This document shows positions 31,201 to 58,854 of a DNA stretch of 64,000 nucleotides, piece after piece; within the stretch, counting starts at the first letter, position 1; each line of letters starts with the position of its first letter. The notes under the pieces were generated by a model, which saw only the letters and a program-made list of their open reading frames with translations, was not told where the DNA came from and made no database searches. Source of the stretch: Podarcis raffonei (lineage: Eukaryota; Chordata; Lepidosauria; Squamata; Lacertidae); assembly GCF_027172205.1 (NCBI RefSeq), contig NC_070614.1:38260001-38324000 (forward strand), in the 5' to 3' direction. The position numbers and the translations under genes were made by a program.

Positions 31201-32202
31201 CTTCTCCAAAAAAAAAGTGAATGCATTGGGTGCCCTGCATTACTACCTTGATTCGTCAGACTTGGGAGTTGTTGGTCTTGAAAAGAGGTGCCTTTAGGGA
31301 TCAAACCTCTAGAGGGAGCAACTTCCATATTTTTGTGTGTAAACCCCCTCCCCCCCATTTCTTTGGCATCTTAATAACCTAGTGCTTTTATGCCTGGTGT
31401 TAATAGCTAATGGAGGAAAGTATTTAAAGGAGCTTTGGAAATGGATTCCCAGCACTGGAGTACACCAAACATTTATTTAACAGTAAGGGAAAGGAAGATA
31501 ACTTGAATTGTGGAAGCCTGTGTAATTTGTGCTACTTTGTAAGGAACACTTAGTATGCAGCCGGTGGGCATCTTCCCTCAGGGCTGTTGGCTTTATCAAA
31601 AGGGTGGGGGAAGATAGTGTCTCTGATTAGTGATGCAATCATAGGTACTAGCCAATAGATTTGTGCAGCCACAGTCTGAACTGCACTAGATACTCGAATT
31701 GGTGCAGTGATGGGATGGGGTAGACGTGTTGCATGATAAAATATCCTGCATCTTAAGTGCTGGAGAACTGCTTTCCCTTTGATGCAGACATTTCTTTGAA
31801 AGAAGGCTTCTGAAATCCTAGGACTGGGCCACACTGCCGCAAAAAATGTGGACTTGTACCTACCTTTCTCCCCAATAATGGGAGGGGCATCCAGATGAGA
31901 CCCTTCCCATCCCAGTGTTGTCTTAGAGGGGAGACAGGCAGGAAGGTTGTATATGTGTGTGTGTGTGTTTGTTCCTTGCAAAGTCCAAAACAGCCAGGAT
32001 CAAAAACCCTGCATTTAAAGGGGGAAGGATGCAGGACAGCATCATGTGAGAGGCTCTCCATTAGTAGAGACACGGGTGCAAGTCCAGTGTAAACAAACCC
32101 TGAGATTCTTATTGGCGTCTTGATTTCCTGACAAATATGAAGCTGGGGGTTCTACCTGCAGGATACAAGATCCAGGCCCTCAAAGGACTCGCCTGCCTTT
32201 AA
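25205..32202 (+). CDS. Unnamed gene with a LOTUS/OST-HTH-like domain
   Basis: Coding exons are 25205-25364, 27017-27193 and 28435-28665, plus a candidate last exon 32162-32202. All have GT-AG borders and phase-1 junctions, giving about 202 residues. Residues 1-112 are low in order: an acidic start, a basic KRLRMDSP patch that could be a nuclear signal, and a proline/cysteine-rich stretch. From about residue 114 the reading GVDVIPLLRSTLGQFPLGLR then LDKLEALVWKEH and FLEVLPGIRLKP follows the LOTUS pattern: hydrophobic helix, 'FP.GL.L..LE', then 'LEVLP.I'. LOTUS domains in TDRD5, TDRD7 and MARF1 bind RNA or Vasa-type helicases in germ granules. The protein is too short to be any of these. I do not recognise the gene. 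It ends tail to tail with FAM83E. The first three exons are well supported, the last much less so. Confidence 0.65.
25540..25785. mobile_element. Palindromic MITE, 'ttctgggcactgtag' family (copy 6)
   Basis: 'aacatttaaaacactttaaa' at the left and 'tctgggtttaaagcaacctg' at the right, with 'gagctacaattcccaaagct' inside. It lies in intron 1 of the LOTUS-like gene. Confidence 0.5.
26235..26735 (+). mobile_element. L2-like LINE 3' end, decayed
   Basis: 'ggaagggcattctctgtggc' and 'gcccctagttgttgaacctcc'-like wording (about 26473-26515) encode remnants of the reverse-transcriptase C-terminus. The copy ends with 'gacgggcggggaataaattt', a LINE tail also seen at 38240 and 54290. Confidence 0.55.
29335..29510 (+). 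repeat. tRNA-derived SINE
   Basis: 'agcacatgctctaaacgaag' and 'tcctgtgatcagttcccc' form the tRNA-like head, followed by 'aaggcctctgcttgagatg' and 'gcaggcagtgttgacaat'. It is the same family, in the other direction, as 30295-30420. Confidence 0.55.
30080..30258. mobile_element. Palindromic MITE, 'ttctgggcactgtag' family (best-preserved copy)
   Basis: The left arm 'cattctttccctcaaataat' then 'tctgggcactgtagtttgc' pairs with the right arm 'gcaaactagagtgcgcagaa' then 'ttatttgagggaaagaatg' almost without error over about 45 bases. The loop is 'taagggttgctgggaattgt'. The outer parts TACATTTAAAGCGC and CCTTTAAACG extend the pairing. Confidence 0.8.
30295..30420 (-). repeat. tRNA-derived SINE, reversed
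   Basis: 'gaagctgccttaaacagaac', 'cagacctttggtccacccag' and 'tttcagtcaggggacattcc' are the body of a SINE frequent in lizards. A forward copy is at 54335-54460. Confidence 0.6.
30803..30930 (+). repeat. Sauria-type SINE, internally deleted
   Basis: It begins 'ggtctaaaggtaaagggacg' and runs through 'ggtgtggcgctcatctcg'-like sequence to 'ctggccgagggagccgg', then jumps to the far end 'ctacgcgggtgg'. The full-length element I know from squamates is several hundred bases, so the middle is missing. These SINEs are mobilised by BovB LINEs. Confidence 0.6.
32162..32202 (+). CDS. Candidate last exon of the LOTUS-like gene
   Basis: After the acceptor 'ttctacctgcag' the phase-1 continuation reads GYKIQALKGLACL and stops at TAA. 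Joined to ...LVLLDP it gives a plausible C-terminus. An AATAAA follows 326 bases later (32528). Evidence is phase, acceptor and position only. Confidence 0.4.
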
Positions 32203-32527
32203 AAGGGGCACAAGAGTGAATATTTTGCCGCCTCAAGCTCCTCTTCCACTATCAGCATAGACGAAGCAACTGGAGAATCTGCACCTTGCTGGAATTTTCC
32301 CTTCTCCACAACAACTGAAGAGATGAGAGCTCTCTTGAATCTGGATCCTAGCAACCATAATTCACTTCAATCCATGCTGATAAATTGTTCTATGATGCAA
32401 CAGTATGTTATTTTTTCCCTTTGTCAATGAGTCTCAGGCATCTCTTCCCACTTGCTTTAGGACACTGCAGTGGCAGAACACTGGAGCCTTTGAACAAATG
32501 GGTAATAGTCACAGATGGACCGGCCTT

Positions 32528-32533
32528 CAATAA
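32528..32533 (+). promoter_or_regulatory. Possible polyadenylation signal of the LOTUS-like gene
   Basis: AATAAA lies within unique sequence, 326 bases after the candidate stop and about 780 bases from the opposing FAM83E signal. Confidence 0.35.
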
Positions 32534-33310
32534 ATCATCTGGGTTGTGCCTGTTCTCCCTTTTTGTAGCTTAGGTTCAAGCATGTATGAATCTCTTTCCA
32601 GTTCCCTCTTTTAATTTCCATTTCCTTTTTCTAGATCCAATGAGGGAGGGAAGGATTTCCTTGCCTTACTTTACTTTACAGAAGATGTCTTTTGCATGCT
32701 GTTTATCATCTGCCCTGGGTCAAAACCTCTGGGTGTGTATAAACCTTGGAACAGTCACTCTTCCTTTCTAAACTCTTCCCTTTACCAAACCAGTGGGGTT
32801 CAGTGCAATTAGTCTAACCTCTTAAACGTCAAAGCATTTTCTGCAGGCTGCTTTGATCCAGTGCCGAAATACTGTATTTTGATCATGGAAGGAGATTTTT
32901 TGTAATACAACCTAGTGTCTATGGTTCAATTTAAGAAAAAAAACCACAGCACGAACTGTTCTGTATGAATGTCTTCTATTTTTACAAACATTGATTTGAG
33001 GGCTGGAGAAATGTAATTCCAGATTCTGCTAGTATAACCGTTTATATATTCTTTAGTGTCTCAGTAGCTGCACCCAGCATCCCTTGAGCAGCTCATCAGT
33101 GTAAGTTTACAAACCTCCTGCTTGTTCCCAGTTCATCCTACACAAACTTGAATTGCTCTAGTGTAGTTGCATTGAAGGAAAAGTGTTTGGCTTCCCTCAT
33201 TGGCAGATGAAACTTAAAATCTCACTAAAACATGCTTGTCACAGTTCAGGATCTCATTCTGCACTCCACTGGGGTGGATGTTTATCAGACAGAAAAGTCT
33301 CCTAGTATAT

Positions 33311-33316
33311 TTTATT
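33311..33316 (-). promoter_or_regulatory. FAM83E polyadenylation signal
   Basis: AATAAA on the minus strand, 150 bases after the FAM83E stop codon. Confidence 0.55.
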
Positions 33317-33465
33317 AAAAGCTAGAAACCAGTCTTATAGCCATCCCTGACTATTTTGTCCTGTCACATGAATAATCTCTCTATAAACTCTAGGAAATAT
33401 TCCAGTCTGTTCCAGATTATCCTCCCAGTATTTTTTTTTCCTGCCTTGAGATTTTCAGAGAGGTT

Positions 33466-49477
<16,012 letters not shown>

Positions 49478-52129
49478 GGCCTTTGGGGAAAGGGCATTCA
49501 ATTATACAGTACCCACAACTCTACCCTGTAACCAGAGCGGGCCTTTCCAAACCCTCTGGGTATGCAGCCATATAATCTTGCATCCTTAACCTAAAATCCT
49601 TCTGTCATGTCGAAAAAGAAACAGCGTGCCCTGCTCCTGCCTCTTTAACAGAACTTCTGTGTGTGGATTTTAGCCTCTGCAGCTGTTGAGGGCATAGAAA
49701 TAAGAATGATCATTGTTCATGGGACAGCCCCAGTGGCTAGTTCAACCATAACTTTCACCGTTTTCAGGTGACCTAAGTGCCTTAGTTTCACTTTCTAAAC
49801 CCTGATGGCACACTGGATTATTCTAATGCTGGATACCAGGACTCAGGACCTCCTTCCACCCCTTGTCCAGATAAGCCTAACGTTGACACATCAGTTTACC
49901 ACATCCATAACTCCTTATCACCTGCTCTCTATTTACATTCATGGGAACTATCATATAGGCAACCCGTTTTCATGGTAAGTGTCAAAATAGAGTTGGTGCC
50001 CCTAGATTCCAAATCTCAGCCTCACGAAGAGTATAATTTGATTCTAAAACCTTTTTAACCTTAAACACAATATGATCTACATCCAAAGGTATGAGTAACG
50101 GTAGTTATCCTGGTAATCACTGGTCAAAAAATATGTCCGGGGGTGGATGGGGAACAGCCGTAAAATGCAAAACAAATGCCCAAAGTACCAGTTGTACTAA
50201 CCAGTGCTAGAGCTGGTGGCCACACAACTGTTTGCCTGTTACTCTAGCATCCCCTTGAATCATAATTCAAGGTTGTGCCACCTTTACACAGGACACAGGA
50301 CATTTACAAACAAAAATAATCTACTAGAGCTGTCACCCACTTCAGTTTGTGAATTGTCTTCATTCCCACTGGTGGAAATTATGGGAAATTCATTTGAAAC
50401 TAAGAGCCTATGGAACAAATCTCTAGTTGGGCTATCAGCTCTCTTGTATGCAACTGGACTCTGCAATCTTTATGGGGGATGACGAGATTAGCAGAATGTG
50501 GGGCAGGAGGAAACTCTTGCTTAGTAGGCAAAGACTAAAGGGAACCAGCAAGCTGTGTGACACTTGGGTGGGCAGGGAGGTCTAGAAGGTTAGAACAGTG
50601 AGAATAATACAAGCTGGGCTCTCTGATTGGGGGTTGAGCCTATTGGGTTTAAAAAACAGCATCCAAGAGCATAAATCTCCTTGGTTCTCTTGTTGAGTTT
50701 ATGAAACTGTGCATCAACCGGCATAATATTATCTTGTCTTGCCAGGTAACCTTTCAAGGCACATCTCGAGAACAGTAGTTCTTTCTCTGACGTCTTCTGC
50801 CAGTCTGTGCAATCCTCTTTTTTGCAGCTTCAGACGATTTTTGATTATTATTTTTTACAAAAAGGAAATACACCTCCTACACATTCACAATGCCAAAACC
50901 TTCTCCCCAGAAGTTCATTTGGAAAAACCACTATTCGTCCTTTCACTTGCAGACACTTTCCCACACTTGCAGAAAATGGCTGTGTGAGAGAGTAGAAGCA
51001 TCTCAAAGTGATTAATCAAAGAGTTCCAACTTTCCTAGGTCCAGTTGCTTCTGGTGAGAAGTGTCGTCTTCTGTTACGGGCCAGAAGTCAGAAGTTATCC
51101 TCACCTAGGCAATGAGAATATTCTGCACCAGTTATCTGCTAGGATGATTGCTATTTTCAGTGAATAAACAACTGGGAAATGTCTCTGGCTTTATTACTTT
51201 CCTTAAGTGATTGAGCAGTGGGAAGTACTTGGCTGAAGTAAATAATGTGTCAGCTTTGAGGGTCTAGGTCACCCCAAAGGTGGAAATTCCCACAGTCCTT
51301 GGCCAATGGCCGTCTGTCAGTTCCTGGAACAAGTGCCTTAAGCAGACCCAATGAATGAAGAAGAAATTAAAATCCCATGCCGGCCAGACTCTCCAGCCAA
51401 TCAACCAGTGAAATAATATTCTGTTCTTAGCCTATGAGGATGAAGAGTGCATCCCTGCTGACTGGTGAATTAGCATTATGAAATCTTTCCTCCTTTTATC
51501 CAAGGAAGAGTTTAAGGTTGCCGATTCTTCTTAGCCAATCAGCTTTCAAGATTCAGCACTGGGATTTCCACCCAATGAACAGGAGCACATGTCCTCTTTT
51601 TACCTGCTCATCTTCTTAGATCTCAGCCATTCAGATGTGTGACAGGTTCACAACCGAACATATCTTCTGCAGTCTGATTTTCCTGTTATGCAGTGGGTGG
51701 GAATTGCTTTCCCAGGGAGGTGTGGAGGAAGCCAAAAGTTTAAAGAAGGGTGTCCTTTCACAGCTGCAGGTGTATCTCCTCGGCTGAATCGTGGGCCATC
51801 CCTTTGTACGGTCACAGTTCCTAAAGCATACAAGAAGAGTGGGGGAATAGTATAATGAGATTGTTCTGCTCGTGTTTTTCCAGAAGAGTGAAGGAAATAG
51901 TACTTTACAAGGTTGTGGTGGACTTCCTTGAGAAAACAGCCACTCCTGTTTCACTGCCTGTCCAACCCAAGCCTGCCAGGTACATTAGGTGCCACACAGG
52001 AAATTGCAGATAAGATTATATTACGTTGTTTATTTAGAACCCCACCTTTATGGTGAGTTAGAGGGCTATATAGAAACCAAAGGAAGCAGAGACTCTTGGG
52101 TCCTCTACAAAGAGAGGAGGGTGTAACAT

Positions 52130-52350
52130 ACAGTGCAGTGGTAAGACTGCTGGGCTACGATCTGGAAGGCCAGGGTTCAAATGCCCACTCAGCCATGAAA
52201 CTCAGTGGCTGACATGGGGCCAGCCACCATCTCTCAGCTTATCCTACCTCACAGGGTTGTTGAGAGGGTGAAATTAGCTTGGGGAGAACTTGGCACACCA
52301 CTTTTTAGCTCCTTGGAGGAAAGTTGTGATATGAAAGTAATGATAAAATA
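52130..52350 (+). repeat. tRNA-derived SINE
   Basis: 'cagtgcagtggtaagactgc', 'ccagggttcaaatgcccact', 'cctcacagggttgttgagag' and the tail 'tgataaaataaat' match 37215-37440 part by part. Confidence 0.75.
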
Positions 52351-54039
52351 AATATTAATTAAGGAGCCGTAAGTCAGGATGATTTTTTTTAAAAAAATTG
52401 TAAGGCCATCAAACCATCTTGGAGTCATGTTCCCATGCCACCCATTCATTTCCAGAGAAAATCCTGGACTATGTCCACCCGCTTTAGAGACGTCACACTT
52501 TTCAGTCAGGAGTTTTCTCATAATCTGCCTCTAAATGTCTGTGACAGGAACTGATAGGGAAAGTTTGCCCAACCTGTTGAATTTCTGCCAGCTTTAAAAG
52601 CACAAGAGCCACCCAAGCAAATGGGGAAAGGCAGGGAGGGGGGAAGCTGTGGTTCTAATCCATTAAAAAGCCTCCCCCTGGGGTGATGGATTATAAGAAG
52701 ATGTAGCATAGATGCCTTTTACAATTGCAGAGAAGGCCAGCAACACAACAACTTCTGTCTCTGACACAGCTATTAAAGGTACAGGGTCCCCTACCTATTT
52801 TACAACTGGGTCACATCACTTTCCTCTCCAGCAGCCTGTATTCTTCCATCCTTCGTTCCTCTCCTTAACTCTGTAGGACTCAAACCTCCCTTCTCCAAAA
52901 ACGCATGAGACCTAACTTAATAGCTGCTCCCCCAAGTTGCTTGGGTGTTGTTGTTTTTCGCCTTTACCAACACAGCAGGCACCAGCTCCTTTGCGAAGGA
53001 GTAACAAGCAAAAACCTCATGCTCTCCACCCACCCTTTCTTCTAGGAGACCTCGCTAAACTATCCACTTCATTCTTCCTTTTTCACACCGCATACCTGCT
53101 TGCTTAGGAGTTCCGGGTGTATATCCTCTTTTAAGTCCCCTGTTTATTGCTCTTCCTCATGAGATACTGTATCCAGGACTGTGCTCAGAGGGAAGCCATG
53201 GAATGCCCAACACACACACTCTCTCTCTGTCCACACCGACTTATGGAGTTGTCTTCAGCAGCTGCCCTTCCTGCGCTTGTTGCCAGGTGGAGAGTAGAAG
53301 CAGCTCACCGATCCCGGAAGCCCAGGGATTGATTATTTGCAAAGCACCTGTTAGGAGTCTGACTGCCAAGGTAGCTTAGAGGAATCGCCCTCCCCTGTAA
53401 GCAAACAATGCAGCCTGCGGAGAATTTTAATTAATGAGACAATTGCATACCAAGCAGGGGTGGGGTGGGAGAGAGGTGAGCTCTGGTTGTCCCCTTCATT
53501 TGCATGACTAGGGGTGCAGGCAACACCCCCTATTTTCTACTTGGCTCTTGGGATATCTGCATGATCAGATCACACTTGGAGCCGTGTTTCCAGACACAGG
53601 GCATTTATGCACAAACATTGCTTTGGAGTGTGGGTGGTAATACGCATTTAGTTCCCATTTGTTGCACCTGTATGCACTGTATCCCTCAAGGCTGCATGAA
53701 GGTGATTGTCCACTTCTCAAGAGCACCGATTGGCTGCTTTCTGTGATGTCATTCATTGTGAGTGATATAACTTCCCCTTTGTCCAAGTACCCATACGGTT
53801 TTGGAAATTTTTAAAATTTAATTTACATATCCTTAATTCTGCAGATGTTGTGTTTTCTCCTTGTCAACGATTTGGTGGTTGTGCTCAACTACCATTTCAT
53901 TATAAATTGTGAAAGGGCAGTAAATTGACCTCACTCCGATGCTCCACCAGTTTGGGAATTTTAAACCTCTTTGGAGACTGTGAACAGGCCATAACTTATC
54001 AATAGCAAAGCATCTGCTTTGCTTGGAGGTCCAACTCTG

Positions 54040-54325
54040 AGGGCCTTCTGACAATTCCCTCACTGCAAGAAGTGAGGTTACAGGGAACCAGGCAGAGGGC
54101 CTTCTCGGTGGTGGCACCCGCCCTGTGGAACACCCTCCCATCAGATGTCAAGGAAATAAACAACCATATGGCTTTTAGAAGACATCTGAAGCAGCCCTGT
54201 ATAGGGACGTTTTTAATGTTTGATGCTTTACTGTGTTTTTAACATTTTGTTGGGAACCGCCTAGAGTGGCTGGGGCAATCCAGTCAGATGGGTGGCATAT
54301 AAATAATAAAATTATGATGATGATA
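54040..54325 (+). mobile_element. L2-like LINE 3' end
   Basis: The plus strand encodes a remnant resembling 'FSVVAPALWNTLPSDVKE' (from 'ggccttctcggtggtggcac' and 'ctgtggaacaccctcccatc') and then 'atggcttttagaagacatct'. It ends in the tail 'ggtggcatataaataataaa'. It is truncated at the 5' side. Confidence 0.7.
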
Positions 54326-54334
54326 TTGATGCAG

Positions 54335-54460
54335 AAGATTCCAGATTCAATTGCTGGCCTGCAGGTAGGGCTGGGGGACCACCCTGACTGAAATCCTGGA
54401 TTCCTGCTGCCAGTCAGTGTATACAGCACTGAGCTAGAATGAGCAACAGTAGCAAAGCAA
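54335..54460 (+). repeat. tRNA-derived SINE body
   Basis: 'gaagattccagattcaattg', 'caggtagggctgggggacca', 'gctgccagtcagtgtataca' and 'cactgagctagaatgagcaa' are the forward version of the element at 30295-30420. Confidence 0.6.
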
Positions 54461-56839
54461 CAGTCTGGCGCTAATATGTCGTTTATATGTGCAGATAGGG
54501 ATAGTGTGTTACTGTTATAAACAACTTTTGCAGAAACCTTTGCAAAGGCAAATTGCAACATTACCAGCATTCTGGTCTCTCATGGGACCTCCCCATTTCC
54601 CTTCTCAACCGTTCTGTCTGCCCAGGGAGATGTCCTACTACATAATTTGTTAATCAAATGGATCATCCTTTAAAATTTCTCTCTATCTCTCACACACACC
54701 TGTGTTTTGAATATATTTGGGCTTCATCTCTCTTTTACCTCCCTCCCACCCATCCCTTCTACACACACACAGAGGGAGGCCACCAGGCTTCTTGCTTGGG
54801 TGCTGGTTGTGTTTGCCCATCCATGGATAAGCAGATAGCATTCTGCAATAAACTGTGAAAAATTACAGCAATTTGCAAGAGCCCATCTGAGCCCAAGCCA
54901 TGAATAACTTGAATGGGAGCTGGCTTTTCTGCCAATGTTCCTGGTGTCGAAAAAAACAAAACTTCTTCACATGTGAGGTTACTCACTGGCATGAGGAAAC
55001 TATGCCCCGATCCTAGTAGAAAGAACACGAGACTCTCTGTTTGTGGCTCCAAGGAGGTGGATAATTGTCAACATTGCATACCAGTTTACTCTCTTTGGAA
55101 AGAATTGCTTATAGATCTTCTGCTCAAACAACCACCACAGTCCTGAGCTTTTACTAAATGACAAACGATAATGTTCAAATTGGGTCTGTTTGTGGTGGCA
55201 GCTGCAAAAATCAGATGCAATTTTGTTAAATTAAATCTGTGTTGCTGAGAAAATCATCTAAAGTAATCAGCTGCCTATGTTATTCTTCATTTGTTTTTCT
55301 AGTTGCAGTTATTTGCATCATTATGCCACCTGTCAAAACTGGATTCTTTCTATTTATTGTTTTTCTGTCCGAGTTATTTGTTACAGCAGTTTTTGCCATT
55401 TAAAACAAGGTGTTTGTACAGGCTGTTTACTTTGGGATTATTGCTCAGGTTTAATTTTATTTATTTATTTATAAATGCACTCCTACAATCTGTTTGTTTT
55501 CTGATCATTACTCTGGTTTAGATTGGTTTTTTTATTTATAGATGTATTTTCTGTCAGCAATCCTACAGGTGCAGGGAGAGTGTTCATTGCCCTTGGGAGA
55601 GCGTTAGAAAGTTCAGGTTGAAAGTGTGTTTTGACTATATGCAATTTTGGTTTTATGCGCTATTCCCAGAACGTAACCCCTGCATAAGTTGAGAGTTGAC
55701 TTGTTTCTTTTGAACCAGCCTGCAAGAAAAGCAAGGGGCAAGGATGGTTGTCGTTTACACACCTTAAGCAATAACATGCCATTATACTAGTTTTTGTCTT
55801 CCCCCACAGATAAATGACACTGAACTCCAGTCCAGGCCCTCTTGGTCCCAGAATATTTCACATTTACATTTCAACAGTTTCCTTATCCTGGTACTTACTG
55901 GGTAGAGATGCACATGGCTGGGGAAAGGGGCGGGGATTGTGAGGTTAGGCTGAGGGAAAGAAAATGCAGAAAAGTACAGACATTGTTAAGTAACTAATTA
56001 GCAGCAGCAATTTGCAAATCATAAAGTGGAGTGGCTGTACATGTCCCAGAATTCTTTGCAACTCTCTAGGGCAGATGTGTGTAAGTTCCTCCGCAAGGAA
56101 GTTGATGGATGGCTGCAATGATAACTGGTTTTTCTGAGATGGTGGAGATGGGCTCCATGATATACACAACATCCAGGATTATAGACAGCATGCCAGAGAA
56201 TACTGATTGCTGGAACAACAGGAGGATTTGTCCTATTTGTGGGCTTCTCATAGGCATCCACTGACCGCTGAGGGAAGATAGATGCCCAGCTGGCTAGATC
56301 TTTAGTCTGATCCATCAAGCCTCTCCTTATGTCCTTAAGGTTTCCTCAAATGAAGTCTGAAACTCACAGACCTAAAGCACTGATTCCTTGCCAATGCTAT
56401 AGGGACAAAGAAAGCAGCATGACCTGTTCCGTAGAGATAATCTAACCAGGAAAATGAGAAACGACCAAACCCAAATCTGACCTTTAATCCTAGTGGTGCT
56501 GAAACAAAAATGTAAAACTATCTGGAAATCTGGAAGCATTTTTATTGAGTTTTTTTTTCTTTTTTAACCAGCACCAGGAAGCAAACTGCACCCCCAGCAA
56601 AGGAAAAAAAAACACACACTCCAAGGCAGGTAGAACCTGTTGTGTGAAATCTTTTCCTTCTACGGCCCCTTCCTGAATCTTCCAAGGAACTCTAGTGTTG
56701 TGGTTTCAAGACATACGTGGCCACTTACCATCCATCTTGCTGGACTTGGGGACTCTCTGCAAGGACTCACAAATCCAGTGGCCCACATTTGTTGCAGGAC
56801 TTTTTTTTTTTGCTGAATTAAATTTATTTGGACAGCTGC

Positions 56840-56912
56840 ATATTACTGCACAGCAGGGATTTGGACTAGATGATCCTCAGAGTCCCTTCCAAATCTATGA
56901 TTCTATTATTCT
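56840..56912 (+). repeat. CR1 3' terminal fragment
   Basis: 'gggatttggactagatgatc', 'ctcagagtcccttccaaatc' and 'tatgattctattattct' match the tail of the complete CR1 (61797-61857). Only the last about 70 bases are present. Confidence 0.75.
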
Positions 56913-57132
56913 TAGTAAATCTTTTAGATGGATATTGGCCATTGGGATAGACACTGCCATATAATATAATGCCGTATGAAGTGCTTGTACCGAACCACCA
57001 TTTTAATTTAGGTCCCAGCAAATTGCAGAAAAGCAATGCATCAGTAGCCCTTAAAGGCTTTAGCCATGTTAATAGGCAGGAAAAAGTGCATGACCTTTGG
57101 TGTCTAGCTATCTGGCACCCAGATTTAGCACA

Positions 57133-57133
<1 letters not shown>

Positions 57134-57177
<44 letters not shown>
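57134..57177. repeat. (CA)n microsatellite
   Basis: An uninterrupted CA run about 300 bases before the intact CR1 element. Confidence 0.95.
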
Positions 57178-57178
<1 letters not shown>

Positions 57179-57775
57179 TAATTAACTTGCAAAGGAGCCC
57201 AACTTGCCAGCTGCCTTGCTTTGATCTAGCAGTTCAGGTGTGGCAGGAGTTATTTTCATGAGTTTGCAGCAAGACTGTCCTAATTATGAGGCGGGGTAAA
57301 GGCACTGCAGGTAGAAGACTGTAGCAGCAGTAAATTTTATCTCGAATATGCATCTCCTGGGCCCTAACTTTCCCAACTCTAGTGGAGGGGGACATAACAT
57401 TCAAGATAGCACCGTGGGCATGCTTACTGCTCAGCACTCCCAGGTTTCCTAGAGCAGTTATTATTTTTTTTTTAAAAAAGCCGCTTCCTTGTAGGGCAGC
57501 AGCTGAAGAAGGAACAAAAAGGGTTTTCTTGTGTGAGTTTCTTGTGGCTGATTAGCTGCTTTCTCTGTGCAAAGGTCAGAGGGGGCAGGGCTTCTGTTGA
57601 GGTAGGTGATTAGCTGTGGGAGGAGCTTGTCAGAGCTTGTAGGGCAGCGGCGCGCGCCTAGCGGCGCGCGCAGTTTGATCCATCTTTTAGATTTAGGGGA
57701 GCTAGTCTCAAACATTTGTTGGGGGAGATATAGGTTTATTTGGGGGGATTTATTTGTCCTGTCTTCACGCTTTTT

Positions 57776-58849
57776 ATGATGGAGGACCGCTGTAGTCACC
57801 CCCAACGACACCTTCTCAAGATGGAGGGTGAGGGAACAGCTGCAGTCGCCTGTGGTTCCTGCGCAATGTTTGCCATCTTGCCAAAGGTTGCAGGCAGCTT
57901 TACCTGCAGCAATTGCATGTTGATTGCCCTCTTAAAAGACAAAGTCCAGCAACTGGAGGAACGTGTAGCTACGCTCCAAAGAATTAGAGAGCTGGAGCTC
58001 TTCTTGGAAGCAACAGAGCACACCGTCTCCACCAAGGAGGAGACAGGGGACTCCCCTGAGAAGGAGGCTAGTTCACCAACACAGGAGCCAGATATATGGA
58101 GAAACGTGACTCAAAGAAGTAGGAGGCCCAGGGTTCGCTCTGATTGTTTAGAAATACGCAATCGCTTTGAGGTCCTTTCCCCTAGCATGGAAGACGAAGA
58201 GCAGACTCCATTTGAGGATCTCTCCCTCATTACAGTAGATCAGGTACATGAAGACGAGCAGCAAAGGCAGTCCTCAGGGAATGTGCAGGCGACCTTGGAA
58301 CGGACAGCTCACGGAAGAACCCCGACCAGACCTAAGAGGAGGCGTGTAGTGGTGATAGGGGATTCCCTACTGAGGGGAACAGAAGCAGTGATCTGTGGGC
58401 CTGACAAGATGTCTCGGGAAGTGTGCTGTCTCCCCGGGGCTAAGATCCAAGATGTAACTGAACGACTGCAAGGAATCATAAAACCCACTGACAAATACCC
58501 CTTCCTCTTGGTTCATGTGGGAACCAATGACACTGCAAGCAATAGCCTCCAGAAGATCAAAAGAGATTACGAGGCTCTGGGCAGGAAATTGAAGCAATTA
58601 AATGCACAAATTGTCATCTCATCTGTCCTCCCAGTTGAACGACGTGGCCCAAGGAGAGAGGGAAAAATAGTGGAAGTGAACAACTGGCTTCGCAAATGGT
58701 GTAAACAGGAACGGTTTGGATTCTTAGATCACGGATTGCAGTTTCTTGAAGATGGACTTCTGGCAAGCGATGGGCTGCACCTCACAACGGTTAGGAGGAA
58801 TGTTTTTGCAAAAAATCTCAGAAACCTCATCAGGAGGGCTTTAAACTGA
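57776..58849 (+). CDS. CR1 ORF1: zinc-binding, coiled-coil and GDSL/SGNH esterase protein
   Basis: 357 residues from the first ATG (57776). The frame is open a little further upstream, but without ATG. Residues 26-47 hold a CxxC...CxxC pair (ACGSC, TCSNC), probably a zinc finger. Residues 48-85 are a leucine/glutamate-rich coiled coil. Residues about 188-357 are a hydrolase of the SGNH fold: GDSLLRG (nucleophile Ser197), HVGTNDT (oxyanion Asn251) and DGLHLT (Asp332 and His335), so the whole catalytic set is present. Esterase-type ORF1 proteins are known for CR1 elements and bind nucleic acid and lipid or membrane. The stop codon overlaps the open frame of ORF2. Confidence 0.92.
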   Translation: MMEDRCSHPQRHLLKMEGEGTAAVACGSCAMFAILPKVAGSFTCSNCMLIALLKDKVQQLEERVATLQRIRELELFLEATEHTVSTKEETGDSPEKEASSPTQEPDIWRNVTQRSRRPRVRSDCLEIRNRFEVLSPSMEDEEQTPFEDLSLITVDQVHEDEQQRQSSGNVQATLERTAHGRTPTRPKRRRVVVIGDSLLRGTEAVICGPDKMSREVCCLPGAKIQDVTERLQGIIKPTDKYPFLLVHVGTNDTASNSLQKIKRDYEALGRKLKQLNAQIVISSVLPVERRGPRREGKIVEVNNWLRKWCKQERFGFLDHGLQFLEDGLLASDGLHLTTVRRNVFAKNLRNLIRRALN

Positions 58850-58854
58850 CTATT

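Larger units (their letters stand above)
28666..32161 (+). other. Presumed last intron of the LOTUS-like gene
   Basis: Between the donor at 28666 and the candidate acceptor at 32161 I find only repeats and short meaningless frames: SINE pieces at 29335-29510 and 30295-30420, a palindromic MITE at 30080-30258 and a Sauria-type SINE at 30803-30930. A GTTTT-rich run lies at 29518-29550. Confidence 0.5.
49478..57477. other. Upstream of FAM83E: gene-poor 8-kb stretch
   Basis: Both strands were read without finding a host coding exon. Recognised repeats are a SINE (52130-52350), an L2-like LINE end (54040-54325), a SINE (54335-54460), a CR1 tail (56840-56912) and a CA run (57134-57177). The FAM83E promoter and any non-coding first exon should lie in its left part. 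There is no CpG-dense block to mark it. Confidence 0.5.

Noticed and set aside
28666-33465. RPL18 or SPHK2, neighbours of FAM83E in human
   Set aside because: No ribosomal protein or kinase exon was found on either strand.
51631-51954. 107-codon minus-strand open frame
   Set aside because: It has no domain, no splice or similarity support, and a composition like random translation of pyrimidine-rich DNA.
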